In this document: positions 25,415-32,959 of the stretch, one piece after another | Position numbering within the stretch: the stretch's first letter is position 1 | Layout: each line of letters opens with the position of its first letter | Origin: Micavibrio sp. | Lineage (GTDB): Bacteria > Pseudomonadota > Alphaproteobacteria > Micavibrionales > Micavibrionaceae | Assembly: GCA_012960155.1 (NCBI GenBank) | Contig: DUBU01000039.1 | Location: 195,573-233,650 of the forward strand | Length of the DNA: 38,078 nt | Direction of reading: 5' to 3' | Position numbers and translations under genes: made by a program | The notes under the pieces: model-generated | The model's input: the letters and a program-made list of their open reading frames with translations, nothing else | Databases searched by the model: none | Told to the model about the DNA's origin: nothing

Positions 25415-26853
25415 ATGTCTGCCAAGCCAAATACGCTTAGCTATACAAGCAAGAACACCAATGACTTTCTGAAAGCATTGGAAGAAAATGAAGTACAATA
25501 TGTAGATTTCAACTTCACTGACATGCGCGGCAAATGGCAGCATACAGCTCAGCACGTTGACTCTATTGACGGCTCAATGATTGATGACGGCATTTACTTT
25601 GACGGATCATCTATCGCAGGTTGGAAATCAATCAATGAATCAGACATGATCCTGAAGGCTGATGTTGGTAAGTGGTGTATGGATCCATTCGCAGCACAAC
25701 CAACAATGAAAGTATTCTGTGACGTTCTTGAGCCTTCAACTGGCGAGAACTACAACCGTGACCCACGCTCAATTGCAAAAGCAGCTGAAGACTACCTGAA
25801 AAAACTGGGTATTGCTGACACAGTATATTGCGGCCCAGAAGCAGAGTTCTTCGTATTTGACGATGTTCGTATTCACAACACAATGAAACAGGTTTTAAAA
25901 TTGATAGTTCAGAAGGTCCATACAATACAGGCCGCGATTACGAAATGGGTAACATGGGTCACCGTCCACGCGTCAAAGGCGGTTACTTCCCTGAAGCTCC
26001 GGTTGACAGCCTGTCAAACGTACGCGCGGAGATGACAACTGTATTACGTCACATGGGCGTTGAAGTTGAAAAACACCACCACGAAGTGGCTCCTAGCCAA
26101 TGTGAACTTGGCATCAAATTCTCTTCAATGACCGATAGTGCTGACAACATTCAGCTCTACAAATACGTTGTTCATAATGTTGCACACGCATACGGCAAAA
26201 CAGCGACATTTATGCCTAAGCCGATCTTCGGTGATAACGGCTCCGGTATGCACTGCCATATGTCTCTGTTTAAAGGCGGCAAGCCAAACTTTGCTGGTGA
26301 CGAATATGCCGGCCTTTCCGAACAGTGCCTGTACTACATCGGCGGTATCATCAAGCACGCACGTACCTTGAATGCATTCACTAACCCGTCAACAAACAGC
26401 TACAAGCGCTTGGTGCCAGGTTACGAAGCCCCTGTTCTACTGGCTTACTCACAGCGTAACCGTTCAGCATCTTGCCGTATTCCATTCGCACCGAATGAAA
26501 AAGGCAAGCGCGTTGAAATCCGTTTCCCTGATCCGACAGCAAACAGCTACCTTGCATTCTCAGCAATGCTGATGGCTGGTCTAGACGGTATCCAGAATAA
26601 GATCCACCCAGGCGAAGCTATGGACATGAACCTTTACGATCTGCCTGAAGAACAGTTGAGAGATATCCCGACAGTTTGTGGCTCACTCCGTGAATCAATG
26701 GAAGCTTTGCAGCAAGACTACGAATTCCTGACAAAGGGCGACGTATTCACTGAAGATATGCTGGAAAGCTACATCGAGCTTAAAATGGAAGAGATCGACG
26801 TATACGAAACAACGCCTCACCCAATCGAGTACTACTTGTACTACTCATCATAA
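25415..26853 (+). CDS. glnA: Glutamine synthetase type I, reading frame interrupted at 25894-25900
   Basis: Makes glutamine from glutamate, ammonia and ATP. The first frame runs from ATG 25415 (AGAGGA upstream) through [30 protein letters not shown] and [22 protein letters not shown], then leaves homology and stops at 26035. The second frame continues from [24 protein letters not shown] through [69 protein letters not shown] and the adenylylation-site region [10 protein letters not shown], to a normal C-terminus. The switch falls on T_TTA_AAA (25894-25900): a -1 slip there, or one extra T in the T4 run, gives a full protein of about 479 residues with no further defect. It is either programmed frameshifting, a fresh null mutation or a sequence error. 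The downstream part shows no decay. Confidence 0.92.
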
Positions 26854-26873
26854 GGTTGAGACGAGATAAAAAG

Positions 26874-26899
26874 AAAAGCCGCTACTTAGCGGCTTTTTT
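26874..26899 (+). terminator. Terminator between glnA and the convergent exported-protein gene
   Basis: AAAAGCCGCT (26874-26883) and AGCGGCTTTT (26888-26897) form a perfect ten-base-pair stem with a four-base loop and T-run to 26899. Being A-rich on the left, it also works for the convergent gene ending at 26920. Confidence 0.92.
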
Positions 26900-26919
26900 A
26901 ATGCGTATTTATCTGGCGC

Positions 26920-28206
26920 TTAATTACCGAATGTGCCTACATCCTTTGTCCGCTTACGTTTATTCCTGTTGTCTTTATCATCTCTTTCAACAGGCTCAAC
27001 AGGTGGCGGCTCATCTCCCACAGTTACGCCACTATGCGGATCAAACGGACCTATACTTTCCAGGATTGTTTTAAAGGCTTCAGCGTTACGAGCCCAAGAA
27101 TAGTATTCCATGTTCCTGCTCGGAGAAATAAGCGTAATAATATAGTAGTATCGCGGCTCTTTAAGAATGCCGATCCAGTATTCATGATCCTGAACTGCGC
27201 CCTGCACGTGCTCTGCTTTGTATACCTCGACCTTATTAAACAAAATATGATCACCAAACGTATACTCCTCACGAGTCTCAATCAGGTCAGTCGGTTTAAG
27301 CTTCAAGAAATCCAAACCCTCCTGAACATATTCAAGCTCTTTGCCTAAATTTGTATCTAGACGCGTAGAAAACACGTTGATACCAATCTCACCTTCCAGG
27401 GTCTTGTCATCCAGTGTATGGATAAGTTTAGCCTCCATACCATCGATAGAATAGATATTCGGTGCCACTAGCTTCCATGAAGAAGGATAAATAAACTCGA
27501 GAATATCTAGGAACGCGTAGCGCTTAGTAGCAACAATCTTTACGCGCTCAGGATTGGTCAGAGTAAAAGACTCAATTGCATATTGCTGATACGGACGCTC
27601 ATATTTCCAATAAGCATCAGGGCAGAAATATGTGGCGACAATAATACGGCGACCTGTAATCTCTGCAATAGTACGCACAACGTAAGGCGTATCTTTAAGG
27701 AATACCACATACTCGGCCTCAACCTTATTCCGATCATAGGACTTTACGCCCTGCAAAGAGTAGCCCTGACGCAAAAGCAGTTCAACCAGCCAGTTTTCAG
27801 CAGTAACCTCGAACTGCAAATCTTCCGCATAGACTTCAAAACGACTTGTTCCAAGAATACGTTGCGGGCCATGATATTCGGCAACCTTACCAAGAATGCG
27901 GCGCTTCAGCTGCGCCTGCTCACTACCTTTGTTACGGTAAGCAAAACGGTCACTATACTTTACCCATTCTTTGGGCAGACGCACTGTATAAGCCAAGTGC
28001 TTATCGCCCTGAGGCTCTTCACTATAAAGGTCACTATTTTCAATGAACTTTGGCTCTTCAAGTTCGCCACTGTAATCGGCAAGATCATTCATCTGGAGTT
28101 TGAGAATGTCCTCACCCATTGCTGATGCTTGCTTAACATACGCAAACGAAACTACGGCGAACAAAGCCATCGTTAAAACGGATAGATAAAAATATCTTTT
28201 AGTCAT
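26920..28206 (-). CDS. Exported protein of unknown function (428 residues)
   Basis: I do not recognise the family. MTKRYFYLSVLTMALFAVVSFAYVKQASA is a good signal peptide with an AxA-like cleavage site near residue 29 and no lipobox cysteine, so the protein is probably periplasmic. Two regions look alike in layout: LAYTVRLPKEWVKYSDRF (~73-90) and FLDILEFIYPSSWKLVAPN (~240), each followed by beta-rich sequence and a phrase about PYQQYAIESFTL or NAEAFKTILESIGPF. This recalls tandem PsbP/Mog1-like domains, but that is a weak inference. The C-terminus is a Pro- then Lys/Arg/Asp-rich tail. AGGGGA lies six bases before the ATG. It follows the thioesterase gene by nine bases, so they form an operon. 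Confidence 0.8.
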   Translation of the reverse strand: MTKRYFYLSVLTMALFAVVSFAYVKQASAMGEDILKLQMNDLADYSGELEEPKFIENSDLYSEEPQGDKHLAYTVRLPKEWVKYSDRFAYRNKGSEQAQLKRRILGKVAEYHGPQRILGTSRFEVYAEDLQFEVTAENWLVELLLRQGYSLQGVKSYDRNKVEAEYVVFLKDTPYVVRTIAEITGRRIIVATYFCPDAYWKYERPYQQYAIESFTLTNPERVKIVATKRYAFLDILEFIYPSSWKLVAPNIYSIDGMEAKLIHTLDDKTLEGEIGINVFSTRLDTNLGKELEYVQEGLDFLKLKPTDLIETREEYTFGDHILFNKVEVYKAEHVQGAVQDHEYWIGILKEPRYYYIITLISPSRNMEYYSWARNAEAFKTILESIGPFDPHSGVTVGDEPPPVEPVERDDKDNRNKRKRTKDVGTFGN

Positions 28207-28215
28207 CTAGATCCC

Positions 28216-29109
28216 CTATGACGGAGAAGGCTTGGAACCCCTGCCTTGATCCGCAATTTGACGTGGCTTACGATCCTTATCAATCGCCACGTAAGTGAAC
28301 ACACCTTCTGTTACTTTTTCATATCTTTTTAAATCTTCTCTTAACGCCCAGCTTTCTATTTTAATTGTAACCGACGTATTCCCTGTACGAATGATCTCTG
28401 TATAAAAGCTGACTTCATCAAGTTCGGACACTGGTTTGTGAAAAGTCATAGCCTCAATCGCTACTGGCGCACAGCTGCCCTTAACTTCTTTACGGGCTCG
28501 CATCAAACCTGCGTTATCCATTTGCTCTAGCACCCAGCCACCAAAAATATCGCCGTTATAATTTTTATTTTTAGGAAACGGGATGGTGCGCAATGATAAT
28601 TCCTGACCTTTCTTTAACTTCGGCTCTTTATTTGATACGAAGTTAGGATCATTATCCTCCGCTGCACGCGCCTTTTTACGGCTTTTAGGAACAACTGTAT
28701 TCGAATCAATCGGTTTAGGCTTGCCATTATCATCTATATGAACAAAGCTAAACGTACCTTCAGTTACTTTATTCTTCTTACCACCAGTGCGGCACTCGGC
28801 ATACGCCTCAACCTTGATGGCAACAGACGTGGTGCCTTGCTTGACAATCTCTGTAAAGATTTCGACATCATCACCGATAAACACGGGCTTTTTAAATGAC
28901 ATAGCCTCAATGCCAACAGTAACAGCGCGCCCACCAACAAACTTATAGGCGCGATTGCCGGCCGTAACATCCATTTGCGACAAAAGCCAACCTGCACTAA
29001 TAAAACGATCTGCAATCGTGTCTGCAGGCATAGGTATAACTTTGCCGGAAAGTTCTCTTTTTCCAGCTTTATTGAATAACTTACTCACTTTTTTCCCCGA
29101 TTTGCCCAT
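28216..29109 (-). CDS. Acyl-CoA thioesterase with two hotdog domains
   Basis: A cytoplasmic acyl-CoA thioester hydrolase of the YciA/ACOT group. Two hotdog domains of ~120 residues are joined by a basic linker (SRKKARAAEDND, ~142-153). The second domain has the complete YciA-type signature: RTIPFPKNKNYNGDIFGGWVLEQMDNAG, then APVAIEAMTFHKPV and GNTSVTIKIESWA. The first has the same frame (PADTIADRFISAGWLLSQMD, VTVGIEAMSFKKPV, GTTSVAIKVEAYA), but the NGDIFGGW active-site segment is replaced by ADRFISAGW, so it may be catalytically weak or structural. Bacterial YciA is a single-domain protein, so this is a tandem fusion. It starts at ATG 29109, divergent from parE, and leads the operon with the exported protein. 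Confidence 0.85.
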   Translation of the reverse strand: MGKSGKKVSKLFNKAGKRELSGKVIPMPADTIADRFISAGWLLSQMDVTAGNRAYKFVGGRAVTVGIEAMSFKKPVFIGDDVEIFTEIVKQGTTSVAIKVEAYAECRTGGKKNKVTEGTFSFVHIDDNGKPKPIDSNTVVPKSRKKARAAEDNDPNFVSNKEPKLKKGQELSLRTIPFPKNKNYNGDIFGGWVLEQMDNAGLMRARKEVKGSCAPVAIEAMTFHKPVSELDEVSFYTEIIRTGNTSVTIKIESWALREDLKRYEKVTEGVFTYVAIDKDRKPRQIADQGRGSKPSPS

Positions 29110-29194
29110 GTCACACTAACTTTTGGCTATGAAAACAGCCCCGAATTCGCTATCACAATAGACTATACAGCCTATTGCGGAGAAATGAAACGGG

Positions 29195-31234
29195 ATGTCT
29201 GACTTGTTCGAGAACAACACAGCCAAAAAAGAACCTAACACTTACGGTGCTTCTGATATTGAAGTTCTAGAGGGCCTCGAACCCGTTCGTAAGCGCCCCG
29301 GTATGTATATCGGCGGCACCGATGAGCGCGCCCTACACCACTTGGTCAGCGAAATTCTCGACAACTCTATGGATGAAGCTGTGGCAGGCTACGCCGACCG
29401 CATTGAAGTCGAACTTCATGAGGATCATTCCATTACCATCCGTGATAACGGTCGTGGTATTCCTGTAGACGAACATCCAAAATTTCCGGGCAAGTCCGCA
29501 CTAGAAGTCATTCTATGTACACTTCACTCCGGTGGTAAATTTGCCGGCAAAGCATACGAAACATCGGGTGGCCTGCATGGTGTTGGTATCTCTGTTGTTA
29601 ATGCGCTGTCTGAAGAAATGTGGGTTGAAGTTGCGCGCGACAAACAGCTCTTTAAACAGAGCTTCTCTAAAGGTCACGTAACAAGCAAGCTTGAAAACCT
29701 AGGTGCCGTTAGCAACCGTCGTGGCACTACCGTTTGGTTCCGCCCGGATCCTGAAATCTTTAGCGCCAAAGCAAAGCTAAAGCCATCGTGGTTATTCCAG
29801 ATGATCCGCTCAAAGGCATACCTATTCCGCGGCGTAGAAATTCGTTGGAAATGCCACGAAAATTGTCTGAAAGCCGACAGCAAAATCCCTACAGAAGAAA
29901 GCTTTAAATTTCCAAATGGCTTACTAGACTTTCTTCAAGCAACGCTTAAAGACAAGACACTGGTTACACCGTCCATATTTCATGGACAGGCCGAATTCCC
30001 TGAAGGTGCAGGCCGTATGGAATTTGCCATTGCATGGCCGCAATTTATGGATGGTTTCGTACATTCGTATTGTAACACAGTGCCTACTCCTCAAGGCGGC
30101 ACACATGAACAAGGTCTAAGAACAGCCCTCGCCCGTGGTCTACGTAATTATGGTGAAATGGTTGGCGTCAAAAAGGCCAGCATGATAACCGCAGATGATG
30201 TTGTCGGCGGCGCTGGCATTCTAGTCTCCGTGTTTATTAGAGAACCTCAGTTCCAAGGCCAGACTAAGGATAAGTTAGCAAACGCAGAAGTTACACGTTT
30301 GGTCGATCAAGCTGTTAAAGATTATTTTGACCATTGGCTATCAAGTGATCCGGCCTCTAGTCAACGCCTCCTAGACTTTGTAATCAATAAGGCAGAAGAA
30401 CGCACAAGACGCCGCGAAGAAAAAGCAACTGCGCGCAAAAGCGCAACACGCAGACTACGCTTACCAGGTAAACTTGCCGACTGCTCTCGCTCTGCGGCGG
30501 AAGGTACCGAACTATTCATTGTAGAGGGTGACTCAGCTGGCGGTTCGGCTAAACAAGCACGGCATCGTGAAACACAAGCTATCCTGCCACTACGGGGTAA
30601 AATCCTAAACGTAGTCAGTGCGACCAACGATAAGATTCGTGCAAACCAAGAAATACAAGACATGATATTGGCCTTGGGTTGTGGCGCAGGAAAAGATTTT
30701 AAATTAGAAAATCTTCGCTACGAAAAAATCATCATCATGACCGATGCTGATGTTGATGGCGCCCATATTGCCGCTTTGCTTGTAACTTTCTTTTACACGC
30801 AAATGCGTCCTCTGATTGAGCAAGGGCATTTGTTCCTCGCACAGCCACCGCTTTATCGTCTAGTTAGCGGTAACATGAGCGAATATGCCCGTGACGACCG
30901 CCACAAAGACGAACTCATGGACACAGTCTTCAAGAGAAAATCTAAGGTAGATGTTAGCCGCTTTAAGGGCTTGGGCGAAATGCCTGCCAAACAGCTAAAA
31001 GAAACAACAATGAATCCTGAAACGCGTACGCTTGTTCGCGTATCACTTTCTGTGGCCATGGAAGTATTAGGCATTACAGCTGAAAACATGGAAGACCTTG
31101 AAGATATTCCAGACAATACAGAAAGCTTGAACGAAGTTGATGATTTGGTTCAAAGGCTTATGGGTAAAAACGCCGATGCCCGCTTCCAGTTTATCCAAGA
31201 GAACGCGGAATTTGTCAAAGACATCGACGTGTAA
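29195..31234 (+). CDS. parE: DNA topoisomerase IV subunit B
   Basis: The ATPase subunit of topoisomerase IV, which decatenates daughter chromosomes. N-terminal GHKL ATPase: EGLEPVRKRPGMYIGGTD, EILDNSMDEAVAGYAD, IRDNGRGIPVDEHPK, TSGGLHGVGISVVNALS. Transducer domain, then the TOPRIM domain: FIVEGDSAGGSAKQARHRETQAILPLRGKILNV and IIIMTDADVDGAHIAALL. The C-terminus contains SRFKGLGEMPAKQLKETTMNPETR. At 679 residues without the GyrB insertion, ParE is preferred to GyrB. The ATG at 29195 has GGAG 12 bases upstream. A five-codon frame (29185-29202, ATG to TGA) overlaps the start. Confidence 0.93.
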   Translation: MSDLFENNTAKKEPNTYGASDIEVLEGLEPVRKRPGMYIGGTDERALHHLVSEILDNSMDEAVAGYADRIEVELHEDHSITIRDNGRGIPVDEHPKFPGKSALEVILCTLHSGGKFAGKAYETSGGLHGVGISVVNALSEEMWVEVARDKQLFKQSFSKGHVTSKLENLGAVSNRRGTTVWFRPDPEIFSAKAKLKPSWLFQMIRSKAYLFRGVEIRWKCHENCLKADSKIPTEESFKFPNGLLDFLQATLKDKTLVTPSIFHGQAEFPEGAGRMEFAIAWPQFMDGFVHSYCNTVPTPQGGTHEQGLRTALARGLRNYGEMVGVKKASMITADDVVGGAGILVSVFIREPQFQGQTKDKLANAEVTRLVDQAVKDYFDHWLSSDPASSQRLLDFVINKAEERTRRREEKATARKSATRRLRLPGKLADCSRSAAEGTELFIVEGDSAGGSAKQARHRETQAILPLRGKILNVVSATNDKIRANQEIQDMILALGCGAGKDFKLENLRYEKIIIMTDADVDGAHIAALLVTFFYTQMRPLIEQGHLFLAQPPLYRLVSGNMSEYARDDRHKDELMDTVFKRKSKVDVSRFKGLGEMPAKQLKETTMNPETRTLVRVSLSVAMEVLGITAENMEDLEDIPDNTESLNEVDDLVQRLMGKNADARFQFIQENAEFVKDIDV

Positions 31235-31271
31235 AATAGATGTAAAATCGTATTACAGTTTACGTAATAAT

Positions 31272-31300
31272 TTGACGCATTATACGGATTAGGATATATT
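31272..31300 (+). promoter_or_regulatory. Sigma-70 promoter of the 137-residue exported protein gene
   Basis: TTGACG (31272-31277) and TATATT (31295-31300) with a 17-base spacer, each hexamer one base from consensus. It is among the best promoter matches in the window. Transcription would begin near 31307, 35 bases before the ATG. An inverted repeat TATTAC/GTAATA (31251-31269) lies just upstream. Confidence 0.7.
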
Positions 31301-31341
31301 CTTCTCCGAAACGGACAAACGCATAATAGAAGGTGATAAAA

Positions 31342-31755
31342 ATGTTTCGTAAACAATCTACAGCTTTAGCACTAGCAGGCGCTCTTACAGCCCTGACACC
31401 AACATTCGCACAGGCTTCAGACCGTGATACATGTAATGCAATCGCAAATGCACGTGGCATCCACCAATACGATACTAGCCGCGGTATTATGGGTTACCAA
31501 GAGGGCCAAGGCACAGGCTGCGAATACAAAGCCATTGGCGGCCAATTCCGCGTAACAGGTGTATACAACCTACAAAATGAAGGTCAGAGCCGTCGCTTCT
31601 ACAACAATTGGAGCCGTGCAGAACAACAACAACAGCGCGAACAATCACGCGACCCACTAGGCTTGCGCGAAACTAATCAGGGCATTAACGATGTACGTCG
31701 TACAGTGAATGGCGTTACAGGCTTAATACGTAGCCTGGATAGACTGACTCGCTAA
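31342..31755 (+). CDS. Small exported protein of unknown function (137 residues)
   Basis: I do not recognise the family. MFRKQSTALALAGALTALTPTFAQASD is a clear signal peptide with AQA cleavage. The mature protein is polar, with two cysteines (RDTCNAIAN and GTGCEYKAI) that probably pair, a Gly/Tyr-rich middle, then a Gln/Arg-rich stretch (RAEQQQQREQSRD) and a helix ending in IRSLDRLTR. Most likely periplasmic or surface-attached. ATG 31342 is chosen over GTG 31333 because AAGG lies nine bases before it and the signal peptide starts there. It has its own strong promoter and terminator, so it is a single-gene unit that may be highly expressed. Confidence 0.75.
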   Translation: MFRKQSTALALAGALTALTPTFAQASDRDTCNAIANARGIHQYDTSRGIMGYQEGQGTGCEYKAIGGQFRVTGVYNLQNEGQSRRFYNNWSRAEQQQQREQSRDPLGLRETNQGINDVRRTVNGVTGLIRSLDRLTR

Positions 31756-31762
31756 TTTTATT

Positions 31763-31791
31763 TTGAAATAAGCAGAAGACTTCGATAAAGT
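31763..31791 (+). promoter_or_regulatory. Candidate promoter giving a leaderless mRNA for the gene at 31801
   Basis: TTGAAA (31763-31768) and TAAAGT (31786-31791) are 17 bases apart. The expected start of transcription, 31798-31801, falls on or next to the ATG at 31801. Such a transcript lacks the left arm of the terminator hairpin at 31791-31797 and so escapes it. The -10 is imperfect (four of six). Confidence 0.4.
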
Positions 31792-31817
31792 GCCTGCCTT
31801 ATGAGCAGGCATTTTTT
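31791..31817 (+). terminator. Terminator whose loop holds the next gene's start codon
   Basis: TGCCTGC (31791-31797) pairs perfectly with GCAGGCA (31805-31811) around a seven-base loop, CTTATGA, followed by six T. It ends the transcript of the exported-protein gene at 31342-31755. The ATG of the next gene (31801-31803) lies inside the loop. Confidence 0.85.
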
Positions 31818-32946
31818 ATTTAAACTTGGTATTCCCTTAATCCTACTGTTAGTCGTTGCTACAGGTACATATGCATATGTCCTGAACGGGGCCAAAAGTA
31901 ATGCGTTGCATACGCTAGGCGCTTTAGGATTTACAAATCCAAATATTGGCGAAACCAAATATCAAAAAGGTCACGCCTTTCATCTAAATACTCAGATAGA
32001 TGATCAAAATCTTAGTACACTGGAGCTAATCAGTAATCCCCTGCCCCTTGTTGCTAATATTATGGGTAGCCACACTAATGATTATCTGATCGCAGGCTTG
32101 CAAGTAACAGGCAGACTAGATCGCAAATCCGGCTTAGACGTAACATCATGGATGCCCAGCAAAGTAAGCGCCTCAAAACTGCCGCCTATGATCATGAAGA
32201 AAACAAACATAGATCTTATGACACCCATCGGCGGCTTAAGTTTTGATCTCAACGCGCAAATTTCTGCACCTAACCAAGACGGCCTAAAAGATGTAGTCAT
32301 CAACCTGAACACAAAACAGTATGAACTAAAATTTAATACTGTATGGGAAGGCACTATTAGTAAATCAGGCGACTGGCAATATGACATAACAGTCAATGAC
32401 GCAGGGTTCAATTTAGACAAAGCACAAGCAAGCCGCTTATCAGGTTGGTTTACCCTTCAAAAAGCTGGAACAATATTCCCTGAAACATCAGGGCAGCTAA
32501 ATTTTGGTATGCTGACAATTACACCGATCATCCTACACAATGTAGATATGACCTTTGAAGGTACATACGGTGACATGCAGACCATAATAAAAGCCAATGT
32601 TGCCGGCTTTGAAAACATGACACTAGCCATCGACACCAAACAAACAGAATCTGGCCGTACTATTAGTGCGTCTATCGAAACTAATGATAAAGACGACCTG
32701 TTAAAAGTCATGGCACAACTGCGTGATGTAAAGCTATGGCAAAGCGATCAAGCTAACCTATCATCTCTTATGTTGACTGAAGGAAACTTAAAAAGCCTCT
32801 ACAGCTCACTAAAAGATAAAAACGCCGATACTTATACTCTCCAAGTGAACGGTACTGCCCTATCATTGGCGGGCAAAATTATAGGCAATAAGGACAACAG
32901 CCAGAGCTTTGTAATTAGTCTGGATCCAGCACAAAGAAATCTATAA
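31801..32946 (+). CDS. Membrane-anchored protein of unknown function (381 residues)
   Basis: I do not recognise the family. A short basic N-terminus (MSRHFLFK) is followed by a single hydrophobic segment, LGIPLILLLVVATGTYAYVL, which looks like a signal anchor; the rest is beta-rich and polar with alternating hydrophobic residues (INLNTKQYELKFNTVWEGTI, MTFEGTYGDMQTIIKANV). This layout is like AsmA or DUF945-type periplasmic proteins tethered to the inner membrane, but I see no diagnostic motif. There is no ribosome site before the ATG; the codon sits in a terminator loop. No other in-frame start keeps the anchor, so I accept it. The stop abuts that of the convergent permease gene with no gap. 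Confidence 0.75.
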   Translation: MSRHFLFKLGIPLILLLVVATGTYAYVLNGAKSNALHTLGALGFTNPNIGETKYQKGHAFHLNTQIDDQNLSTLELISNPLPLVANIMGSHTNDYLIAGLQVTGRLDRKSGLDVTSWMPSKVSASKLPPMIMKKTNIDLMTPIGGLSFDLNAQISAPNQDGLKDVVINLNTKQYELKFNTVWEGTISKSGDWQYDITVNDAGFNLDKAQASRLSGWFTLQKAGTIFPETSGQLNFGMLTITPIILHNVDMTFEGTYGDMQTIIKANVAGFENMTLAIDTKQTESGRTISASIETNDKDDLLKVMAQLRDVKLWQSDQANLSSLMLTEGNLKSLYSSLKDKNADTYTLQVNGTALSLAGKIIGNKDNSQSFVISLDPAQRNL

Positions 32947-32959
32947 TCAGAGATTATAG
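32941..32959. repeat. Inverted repeat spanning two abutting stop codons
   Basis: CTATAATC (32941-32948) and GATTATAG (32952-32959) form a perfect eight-base-pair stem with a three-base loop. It includes the TAA of the plus-strand gene (32944-32946) and the TGA of the minus-strand gene (32947-32949). It may help end both transcripts, though it is AT-rich and lacks a T-run. Confidence 0.45.

Noticed and set aside
29185-29202. Five-codon upstream frame overlapping the parE start as a regulatory leader peptide
   Set aside because: The only nearby GGAG is two bases from its ATG, too close for efficient initiation, and such tiny frames are frequent by chance.
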